DNA of 64,000 bases from DAHUXD01 sp036406835 (lineage in GTDB: Bacteria; Acidobacteriota; Thermoanaerobaculia; UBA5066; Gp7-AA6): NCBI GenBank assembly GCA_036406835.1, contig DASXAG010000106.1:1-64000 (forward strand). The letters are read 5' to 3'. Of this stretch, positions 15,048-22,223 are shown piece by piece. Every line of letters starts with the position of its first letter. The first letter of the stretch is position 1. The notes beneath the pieces are model-generated. The model did not search any database. It saw nothing but the letters and a program-made list of their open reading frames with translations, and was not told the DNA's origin. Both the position numbers and the translations under genes were made by a program.

Positions 15048-17090
15048 ATGTCGAGAATGCGCGTGCGCGGTATCGGACTCCTGATCCTGCTTCTTTCCTC
15101 GGCGCTGCTGGTCGGCCAGGCGGCGTCCTCCGGCAAGGGCGTGCAGGTCTCCGACATCGACAAGGCGATCGAGCCCTGCACCGACTTCTACGAGTACGCC
15201 AACGGCGGCTGGCGAGCGGCGAACCCGATCCCCTCGTCGATGCCGCGCTGGAGCCGCCGCTGGGAGGCCGGGGAGAAGAGCAAGGACCGGCTGAAGGGAA
15301 TCCTCGAGGAGGCGGCGGCGGTCGAGAATCCCGAGAAGGGCTCGGTCGATCAGCTGATCGGGGACTTCTACGGCGCCTGCATGGACATGAACCTCCGCAA
15401 CGCCGCGGGCGTCAAGCCGCTGCAGCCGCTTCTCTCCGAGATCGCCGCCATGAAGTCGGCGGCCGACGTCCAGCGGATGATCGGGCGCTTCCAGCAGCTG
15501 CGCCTCTTCGTCCCCTTCCGGATCACTTCCGTCTCCGACAACCACAACCCGAACGACGTGATCGCGCAGGTGTCCGCGAGCGGCCTGGGCCTGCCCGATC
15601 GTGACTACTACTGGAAAACCGAGCCTCGCTTCGAGGAGGCGCGGAAGAAGTACCTCGTCCACGTCGCCGCGATCTTCCGGCTCGCCGGATCCGACGCGGC
15701 GTCGGCGAAGACGGCCGCCGACACCGTGTTCCGGATCGAGAAGGAGCTCGCGGGCGCCTCGCTCGACAACGTCGCGCTGCGCGACCCGCGGGCGACCGAC
15801 CACAAGATGACGATGGCGGAGCTCCAGAAGCAGACCCCTCACCTGGATTGGGCGGGCCTCGCGCGCACGCTCGACCTGCCGGCGAACGACGTGAACGTCG
15901 CCCAGCCGAAGTTCATGGCCGAGGTCGACCGGCAGCTCGCGAGCACCCCGGTCGCCGACTGGAAGACGTACCTGAAGTGGCGGCTGCTCGACGCCGCGGC
16001 GCCGTCGCTCTCCGACGCCTTCGTCGAGGAGAGCTTCGACTTCGACGGCGCCTACCTCGAAGGCGCGAAGGAGATGAAGCCGCTCTGGAAGCGCTGCGCG
16101 GAGTCCACGGACCGGTACCTCGGCGAGGCGCTCGGGAAGAAGTACGTCGAGAAGTATTTCCCGCCGGAGGCGAAGGCCCGCATGCAGGAGATGGTCCAAA
16201 ACCTCCGCCTCGCGATGGGCGAGACCATCGAGGGCCTGGAATGGATGAGCCCGCAGACCAGGAAGAAGGCGCTCGAGAAGCTCTCGACGTTCAACCCGAA
16301 GGTCGGCTATCCCGACAAGTGGAAGGACTACAGCCGCGTCCCGATCCGCCGCGACGCTTACTGGGACGACGTCGTCGCCGCGCGGCGGTACGCCGTCGAG
16401 GACGACCTCGAGCAGATCGGCAAGCCGGTCGACCGCGGCCGCTGGGGCATGACGCCGCCGACCTCGGACGCGTACTACAACCCCCTCCTGAACGAGATCG
16501 TGTTCCCCGCCGGGATCCTCCAGCCGCCGGCCTTCTCGATGGAGGCGAACGACGCCGTCAACTACGGCGCGATCGGCGTCGTGATCGGCCACGAGATCAG
16601 CCACGGCTTCGACGACGAGGGCGCCCAGTACGACGCGCAGGGCAGGCTCGAGAACTGGTGGACGCCCGAGGACCTCGAGAAGTTCCGCGCGAAGACGGCC
16701 TGCGTGGTCCGTCAGTTCGACGGCTACTTCGTGGATCCGCAGACGCACCACAACGGCAGGCTCGTCCTCGGCGAGAGCATCGGGGACCTCGCGGGCGCCA
16801 AGATCGCCTACCGCGCCTTCCAGATCGCGCAGAAGAAGAGCAAGACGCCCGTGTCCACGATCGACGGCTTCACGCCGGACCAGCAGTTCTTCATCGCGTG
16901 GGGGCAGTTCCGCGGAGACGCGGTGCGCCCGGAGTTCGCCCGCACCATGGTGCAGGGCGACCCGCATCCCATCGGGAAGTATCGCGTGATCGGGCCGGTG
17001 TCGAACCTGCCCGAGTTCCAGAAGGCGTTCGGGTGCAAGCCGGACGCCCCGATGGTCCGGAGCGGCAGCGATCGCTGCGAGGTCTGGTGA
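15048..17090 (+). CDS. Secreted M13-family (neprilysin-like) zinc metallopeptidase
   Basis: The 680-aa enzyme starts with a signal peptide and FYEYANGGW, the usual M13 N-terminal element. The zinc site is VIGHEISHGFDDEGAQYD (HEISH at 515-519), with the third ligand in GESIGDLAGAKIAY (Glu576). The C-terminal CKPDAPM and C-x-VW ending is also family-typical. It should degrade peptides outside the cytoplasm. The start at 15048 is preferred over an upstream in-frame extension into the cytochrome gene because CCAGGAGG lies just before it and it opens directly with the signal peptide. Catalytic residues are intact. It probably forms an operon with the cytochrome. Confidence 0.94.
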   Translation: MSRMRVRGIGLLILLLSSALLVGQAASSGKGVQVSDIDKAIEPCTDFYEYANGGWRAANPIPSSMPRWSRRWEAGEKSKDRLKGILEEAAAVENPEKGSVDQLIGDFYGACMDMNLRNAAGVKPLQPLLSEIAAMKSAADVQRMIGRFQQLRLFVPFRITSVSDNHNPNDVIAQVSASGLGLPDRDYYWKTEPRFEEARKKYLVHVAAIFRLAGSDAASAKTAADTVFRIEKELAGASLDNVALRDPRATDHKMTMAELQKQTPHLDWAGLARTLDLPANDVNVAQPKFMAEVDRQLASTPVADWKTYLKWRLLDAAAPSLSDAFVEESFDFDGAYLEGAKEMKPLWKRCAESTDRYLGEALGKKYVEKYFPPEAKARMQEMVQNLRLAMGETIEGLEWMSPQTRKKALEKLSTFNPKVGYPDKWKDYSRVPIRRDAYWDDVVAARRYAVEDDLEQIGKPVDRGRWGMTPPTSDAYYNPLLNEIVFPAGILQPPAFSMEANDAVNYGAIGVVIGHEISHGFDDEGAQYDAQGRLENWWTPEDLEKFRAKTACVVRQFDGYFVDPQTHHNGRLVLGESIGDLAGAKIAYRAFQIAQKKSKTPVSTIDGFTPDQQFFIAWGQFRGDAVRPEFARTMVQGDPHPIGKYRVIGPVSNLPEFQKAFGCKPDAPMVRSGSDRCEVW

Positions 17091-17096
17091 CGGCGC

Positions 17097-18200
17097 CTAG
17101 CGCATGTTCTCCTTGGGGAACATCACCTTCTGGGGCGCGGCGTTGAGCCGGTCGAGGATGCGGCGCGTCAGGAGCGTCTTGCGGCGGCCGGCGCGGCGAG
17201 GGGTCACGAGGTAGCGGACCGTCGCGTCGATCCACGTGTTCGGGTTGACGCGGAAGAGGACCGAGGGCCGATCCTCCACCTCGAGCTGGTCGACCGGCGT
17301 CTCGGCGAGCAGGTCCCGATAGACGGCGACGCGCTCCGACATGCGGGAGCCGAGCTCCTCCTCGACCGTCGTGCGCAGCACGTCGGTCACGAACTCGAGA
17401 TCGGTCTCGTAGGCGAGCTGCACCGTGATCTCGTTCCAGATGTAGGGAAAGAGCGGCCAGGAGTAGTTGTAGACCATCGTGTTGAAGACCATCGAGTTCG
17501 GGAAGCGGATGATGCGCCCGCTCGGATGGTCGGTCGAGAGGAACTCGCCGCCGAATTCCCAGAGCGTCGTGTCGAGATAGCCGACGTCGATGACGTCGCC
17601 GGTGGCCGATCCGATGCGGATGCGGTCGCCGACGCGGTAGGGCCGGCGCAGCAGCAGGAAGATCCACGCGAAGAAGCTGGTCAGCGGAGCCTGCAGCGCC
17701 CAGCCGAAGATCAGCGAGATGAGGCCGACGGAGACGGCGGCGCCGTACCAGCCGACGAAGAGGATCGAGACGGCGGAGAACGCGGCGACGAGCGTCGCGG
17801 CGAGCTTGAGCGCGCGGCGGAGGTTGAAGCGGACGGCCCGGTCGGAGATCCGGGGCAGGACGAAGCGCATGGTCCCGAAGTACACGGTCAGGATCCCGCT
17901 GACGACGACCGCGGCGCGGAGCGCGCGCCGCGGAACGTCCCAGTCGGTCAGGTCCGGCCAGAGGACGCCCCGTCGCGACAGCACGAAGAGCGCCGTCAGA
18001 GTCGCGAACAGGAGCGCGGCGATCAGCACGTGGCGGAGAGGGGAATCCAGCTTCTCGGGCGCCGCGTCGGGGGCCGCCTTCTTGAGCTCCGCCTGGACGG
18101 ACGGCTGATGCCGGATCTCGGCGGGCGCCATGGATTCGACGCGATCCTGCGGGTCTCCGTCGGCCGGGGCCGTGGGGTCGGGGTCGGACGGATCCCGCAT
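17097..18200 (-). CDS. MscS-family mechanosensitive ion channel
   Basis: A charged 50-residue cytoplasmic N-terminus is followed by about four membrane helices (55-75, 90-110, 130-150, 155-180). The last one (VSVGLISLIFGWALQAPLTSFFAWIF) has the Gly/Ala-rich pore-helix character of MscS TM3. The beta domain follows: YRVGDRIRIGSATGDVIDVGYLDTTLWE, then IIRFPNSMVFNTMVYNYS. This family releases solutes under hypo-osmotic shock. The final ~30 residues end NAAPQKVMFPKENMR. It is divergent from the CHASE kinase, and its stop is only six bases from the M13 peptidase stop. Confidence 0.92.
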   Translation of the reverse strand: MRDPSDPDPTAPADGDPQDRVESMAPAEIRHQPSVQAELKKAAPDAAPEKLDSPLRHVLIAALLFATLTALFVLSRRGVLWPDLTDWDVPRRALRAAVVVSGILTVYFGTMRFVLPRISDRAVRFNLRRALKLAATLVAAFSAVSILFVGWYGAAVSVGLISLIFGWALQAPLTSFFAWIFLLLRRPYRVGDRIRIGSATGDVIDVGYLDTTLWEFGGEFLSTDHPSGRIIRFPNSMVFNTMVYNYSWPLFPYIWNEITVQLAYETDLEFVTDVLRTTVEEELGSRMSERVAVYRDLLAETPVDQLEVEDRPSVLFRVNPNTWIDATVRYLVTPRRAGRRKTLLTRRILDRLNAAPQKVMFPKENMR

Positions 18201-18291
18201 GCGTGCTCGGGGTGCAAGATCCGGACCTCGAGGGCCGCGGCGCGACCGCCGGCGGCGCGCGATTTTCGGCCCGGCCGCGGCCCGCTCGCAA

Positions 18292-18297
18292 CATAAT
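18292..18297 (+). promoter_or_regulatory. -10-like CATAAT seven bases before the GTG start at 18305
   Basis: CATAAT is a good -10 hexamer and ends seven bases before the GTG start of the CHASE-kinase gene, with no Shine-Dalgarno between. A leaderless transcript is likely. No good -35 is seen. Confidence 0.35.
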
Positions 18298-18304
18298 CCG
18301 CGTC

Positions 18305-20455
18305 GTGGCGATCAGCACGGGCGCCGACACCCGGGCGTCCAGTCCGGCGACCAGCAAGTTCTCCCGGCGTCGCCTGCGCTCGGCGTTCCAGCTCTGGCGC
18401 GGCTCGGTGCGCCGGACCGACCTGCTGATCTGCTCGATCTTCCTGGCGCTCTCCCTGGGGCTCGGCGCGTACGTCTACGCCCGGGCGCACGCGGCGGCGC
18501 GCCTCGAGTTCGCCCGGCAGGCGCAGGTGCTCCAGGCGGCGATCACCAAGAGCCTCGACGACCCGCTGGAGGACCTCTCCGCGCTCCAGAGCTTCCTCCA
18601 GGCCTACGGCTCGGTGTCGCGAAAGCAGTTTCACCTGTCCACCGAGCCGCTTCTGGGAAAGCACAAGCACGTCTACGCGTTCGAGTGGCTCCCCGTGGTG
18701 CGCGAGGGGGAGCGCGGCACTCTGGAGGCGGAGGCGAAGTCCGCCGGCCTCTCGACCTACCGCTTCTGGGAATCGGGTCCCGACGGGACGCCGCGAGCGG
18801 CGGGCCGCCGCGGCCTCTACGTGCCGATCCACTACATGGAGCCGCCCAACTCGCTCGCCCTCGGTCTCGACATCAGCGCGAGCTCCGACCGATGGGAGAC
18901 GGCGGTCAAGGCGCGCGACTCCGGGGTGGCGGCGGCATCGGCGCCGTTCCGCCTGATCGAGGACGCGGGGCGGCAGGACGCCTCCGCGGCGGTCGCGGTC
19001 TACTCGCCGGTCTACGTCGAGCGCGACCCGGGCTCCGAGGCGGCGCGCCGCGCGTCGCTCTTCGGCTTCGTGAGCGCCATCTTCCGCGTCGGCCCGCTCG
19101 TCTCGCGCGCGGTCTCGAGCTCGGCGGAGAACGCACGCGACGTCTCGGGCCTCGGCTATTCGCTCCGCGACGTCGAGGAGCCCGGATCGCCGACGCTCGC
19201 GGAGCGGCCGCCGAACGCCGGGGGGGTCCCGCGGCGGCCCGGCTTCGAGCTCGCGGCGATGCCCGTCCTGTTCGGCGATCGCCACTGGAACCTCGACGTG
19301 TTCGCGCTCCCGGGGGCGTTCCCGACCCCGAGGCGCCCCGCGATTCTCGCGACGCTCGCCGGCGTGTTGTTCTCGGTGCTGGGACTCGTGATCCACACGT
19401 CGCTGCGCACGATCATCCGGCTGCGCCGCCAGATGGACAGGGTCGGGCCCTACCGCCTGGTCGCGCGCCTCGGCCAGGGCGCGATGGGAGTCGTGTGGGA
19501 GGCGCGGCACGCGCTCCTGCGACGGCCCACCGCGATCAAGCTGCTCGCGCCCGGCACGGGCGGGGACCGCGCGCTCGCGCGTTTCGAGCGCGAGGTGCAG
19601 CTGACGGCGACCCTGACGCACCCGAGCACGATCGCGATCTATGACTACGGCCACACGGGGGAGGGCGTCTTCTACTACGCGATGGAGCTGCTCCAGGGAA
19701 TCAACCTGCTCCAGCTCGTGACCTTCGACGGACCGACGACGCCCGGCCGCGTCGTCCACCTCATGCGGCAGGCCTGCGGCGCCCTGGCGGAGGCGCACGC
19801 GGCCGGCCTGATCCACCGGGACATCAAGCCGGCCAACCTCATGGTCTGCGTCTACGGCGGCATCCCCGACTTCCTCAAGGTCCTCGACTTCGGCCTCGTG
19901 AAGGACCTCGGCGCCGCCCCGATCGCCGATCACTCGGCCGTCTCGCCGGAGAACCCCAACGACGCGGCGCTGTCGCAGGACGGGTCGCTGCTCGGCACGC
20001 CGCTCTACATGGCGCCGGAGGGGATGACGGACCCGGGCAAGATCGACGTTCGGGCGGACATTTTCGCGCTCGGCGCCGTCGGGTATTTCCTGCTGACCGG
20101 GGCCTCGCCGTTCCCGGGGCGCACGGCGATCGAGGTCTTCCAGCGGGAGCGGCAGGGGCCGCCGCGACCCCTGGCCCAGGCGGCGAAGCACCCCGTGCCC
20201 CCGGCGCTCGAGGCCGCGATCCTGGCCTGCCTGTCGCTGAAGAAGGAGGACCGGCCGGCCACGGCCGAGGCGCTCGACGACATCCTCGAGAAGTGCTGCG
20301 TCCAGCCGGCCTGGACCCGCGAAAGCGCGCGGGCCTGGTGGCGCGAGCGGGGGCCCGCGGCGCTCGAGGCGGCGCGCGCCGAACGGCGGGAGGGGGGTCG
20401 GTTCCTGGTCGTTTCTCCGCCGGAAGACACCGATGCGGAGGCGAGCACCGGCTAG
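18305..20455 (+). CDS. CHASE-sensor transmembrane Ser/Thr protein kinase
   Basis: The 716-aa protein opens with a basic stretch and a membrane helix (about 35-57). An extracytoplasmic CHASE-type sensor follows (about 65-265), with FEWLPVV, GLYVPIHYMEP, LGLDISAS and AVYSPVY elements. A second membrane helix (about 345-365) leads into a kinase domain with GQGAMGVVWEA, RPTAIKLLAP, HRDIKPANLM and VLDFGLVKDL. CHASE normally feeds histidine kinases or c-di-GMP enzymes; here it drives a Hanks-type kinase. The kinase half is paralogous to the one at 12.5-14.1 kb. The GTG at 18305 is chosen because it lies seven bases behind CATAAT and gives a normal N-terminus; an ATG at 18203 would almost touch the divergent MscS start. 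Confidence 0.88.
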   Translation: MAISTGADTRASSPATSKFSRRRLRSAFQLWRGSVRRTDLLICSIFLALSLGLGAYVYARAHAAARLEFARQAQVLQAAITKSLDDPLEDLSALQSFLQAYGSVSRKQFHLSTEPLLGKHKHVYAFEWLPVVREGERGTLEAEAKSAGLSTYRFWESGPDGTPRAAGRRGLYVPIHYMEPPNSLALGLDISASSDRWETAVKARDSGVAAASAPFRLIEDAGRQDASAAVAVYSPVYVERDPGSEAARRASLFGFVSAIFRVGPLVSRAVSSSAENARDVSGLGYSLRDVEEPGSPTLAERPPNAGGVPRRPGFELAAMPVLFGDRHWNLDVFALPGAFPTPRRPAILATLAGVLFSVLGLVIHTSLRTIIRLRRQMDRVGPYRLVARLGQGAMGVVWEARHALLRRPTAIKLLAPGTGGDRALARFEREVQLTATLTHPSTIAIYDYGHTGEGVFYYAMELLQGINLLQLVTFDGPTTPGRVVHLMRQACGALAEAHAAGLIHRDIKPANLMVCVYGGIPDFLKVLDFGLVKDLGAAPIADHSAVSPENPNDAALSQDGSLLGTPLYMAPEGMTDPGKIDVRADIFALGAVGYFLLTGASPFPGRTAIEVFQRERQGPPRPLAQAAKHPVPPALEAAILACLSLKKEDRPATAEALDDILEKCCVQPAWTRESARAWWRERGPAALEAARAERREGGRFLVVSPPEDTDAEASTG

Positions 20456-20544
20456 GTCGATTGGCGCTTTCCCCGCCGGGCCGCCATAGAATGTGCGCAA
20501 CGAAGCAAGACGCGTGGCGCTTGCGCCACGACACGAGGTTCGCC

Positions 20545-20856
20545 ATGTTGACCGTCGACGCCGCATTCGACCGACTGGGTACGGCCCTCCGCCAGAGGGG
20601 ATACGCCTTCTCCAGGGAGGAGACGCCGGAGGCCCCGGGCGACCGGCTCTCCGTCTACACGTCGCCGAACATGGCGGTCCGCATCTTCTGGTTCAACAAG
20701 GCGCGCCTGCTGATCCTGCAGGTCAAGGTCGAGGGCGAGTGGGTCGAGTTCGCGCGGCGCGGCTTCGGCCCGACCGGCCTGGAGGACACCGCGGTCGAGG
20801 CGCTGGTCCGCGCCGTGTTCAACGAGGTCGCGGAGACCTCCACGGACGCGGGCTAG
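20545..20856 (+). CDS. Small conserved-looking hypothetical protein (103 aa)
   Basis: The protein has an N-terminal helix (VDAAFDRLGTALRQRGYAF), a strand-rich middle (MAVRIFWFNKARLLILQVKVEGEWVEFARRGFG) and a C-terminal helix. It has no signal peptide or cysteine motif. Codon use and third-position GC match its neighbours, which supports a real gene. The ATG at 20545 is preferred over one at 20491 because a GAGG sequence lies eight bases before it. A -10-like TAGAAT (20487-20492) would give a ~45-base leader. No family is recognised. Confidence 0.6.
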   Translation: MLTVDAAFDRLGTALRQRGYAFSREETPEAPGDRLSVYTSPNMAVRIFWFNKARLLILQVKVEGEWVEFARRGFGPTGLEDTAVEALVRAVFNEVAETSTDAG

Positions 20857-20909
20857 GTCCCCCTCGGGTCCGCCCGGCGCTCGATGAGGTCCCCTCGACG
20901 CGTCGCCCG

Positions 20910-22160
20910 GTGACGACCCTTCGGACGCCGCTGCGCGAGGTCCTGCGCCGGCTGCTCGGAAAGGCTCCGTCGGACTGGGCGGGCGCGGATCCCGCGAACG
21001 CCCCCGCCGTTCTCCGAGCCCGTCCCCCCGAGCCGGAGAACCGGCACGAGGTCGTCGCCCTCGGACAGAGCGCCGAGGCGCTGGACCCGCGGCTCGCTTT
21101 CCTCGCGGCGCGCGGCCATCGCGTCTTCCTGGTCTCGCGCGACGCGTCCGTCGCGGGTCTCCACGGAATCCGCGAGTGCGCGCCCTGCCTGTTCCCGGTG
21201 AGCATCCCCGAGCGCGACGCCTTCGCGACGCTGGACCGGCTGCGGCGGGACCGGGCTCTCGGCGCCGCGGTCTGCGTCGTCAAGGATCCCGCCTGGCTCC
21301 CGCTCGCGGAGCGTCTGCGCGCGGAGCTCGGCTGGCCGACGATGGACCTGGCGCGCGAGGGCGTGGGCAACCTCGACGAGCACGCCTTCGCCGCCGCGCT
21401 CGAGGGGTCGTTTCCACTCGTCTCGATCGTCGTCGTCACGCACAACAACCGCCACCTGAACCGCCTGTGCCTCGACGGCCTCTTCGCGCGCACCGAGTGG
21501 CCGAACTTCGAGGTCCTGGTCGTCGACAACGGCTCCTCGGACGGAACACTCGAGCTCCTCGCCGAGTACGTGAGGGCGCACCGGAACTTCGAGGTGATCG
21601 CGCTGCCCGAGAATCGGGGATACCCGGCCGCCTGCAACGCGGGCCTCGCGCGGGCCGCCGGGGATCCGATCGTCCTGCTCAACAACGACACGGTCGCCAC
21701 GCGCGGCTGGCTCACCGCGCTTCGCCGCCACCTCGTCGCGAGCCCCCGGCTCGGGATGGTCGGGCCGGTCACCAACGCGATCGCCAACGAGGCGCGGGTC
21801 GGCGTCGCGTATGCCGGCCTGGAGCAGCTCCCGCGGTGGGCCGCGGCCTGGGTCCGCGACCACGACGGCGAGAGCTTCGCGATCCCGATGCTCGCCTTCT
21901 TCTGCGTCGCGCTCCGGCGCGAGGTCTTCGCCTCCGTCGGTCCGCTCGACGAGCGCTTCGGCCTGGGCCTCTTCGAGGACGGCGACTACAACCGCCGCGT
22001 GCGGGAGAAGGGCTGGGAGATCCGCTGCGCGCGCGACGCCTTCGTGCATCACTGGCAGAACGCCTCGTTCCGGCGCCTCGGGAAGGACGCGTATTTCGCG
22101 CTCTACGAAGAGAACCGGCGGAAGTACGAGGCGAAGTGGGGCGGCGCGCCGAAAGGCTAG
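20910..22160 (+). CDS. Family 2 glycosyltransferase with unassigned N-terminal domain
   Basis: The GT2 domain begins about residue 169 (PLVSIVVVTHNNRHL) and keeps VVDNGSSDGT, LPENRGYPAACNAGL, the D-x-D-like LLNNDT, and FFCVALRREVF...LDERFGLGLFEDGDYNRR with the acceptor-side ED motif. The product is probably a rhamnosyl- or galactofuranosyl-type transferase acting on cell-surface or secondary-metabolite glycans. The first ~165 residues (DPRLAFLAARGHRVFLVSRD...) resemble half a Rossmann fold and may be a degenerate second domain. The GTG start at 20910 leaves a short intergenic gap; upstream readings overlap the previous gene. It is convergent with the NRPS operon and could decorate its product, but that is speculation. 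Confidence 0.85.
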   Translation: MTTLRTPLREVLRRLLGKAPSDWAGADPANAPAVLRARPPEPENRHEVVALGQSAEALDPRLAFLAARGHRVFLVSRDASVAGLHGIRECAPCLFPVSIPERDAFATLDRLRRDRALGAAVCVVKDPAWLPLAERLRAELGWPTMDLAREGVGNLDEHAFAAALEGSFPLVSIVVVTHNNRHLNRLCLDGLFARTEWPNFEVLVVDNGSSDGTLELLAEYVRAHRNFEVIALPENRGYPAACNAGLARAAGDPIVLLNNDTVATRGWLTALRRHLVASPRLGMVGPVTNAIANEARVGVAYAGLEQLPRWAAAWVRDHDGESFAIPMLAFFCVALRREVFASVGPLDERFGLGLFEDGDYNRRVREKGWEIRCARDAFVHHWQNASFRRLGKDAYFALYEENRRKYEAKWGGAPKG

Positions 22161-22187
22161 ACGCGGCCCTCGCTCCGCGACGCGGAC

Positions 22188-22223
22188 GCCGCGGCCTCGA
22201 GCGGCCTAGGCAGAGGCCGCGGC
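22188..22223. terminator. Hairpin between convergent glycosyltransferase and NRPS genes
   Basis: GCCGCGGCCTC (22188-22198) and GAGGCCGCGGC (22213-22223) are perfect 11-bp inverted repeats with a 14-base loop that contains the NRPS stop codon. It could terminate both genes. There is no T-tract, so factor-dependent or stem-only termination is more likely than classical intrinsic termination. Confidence 0.45.
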
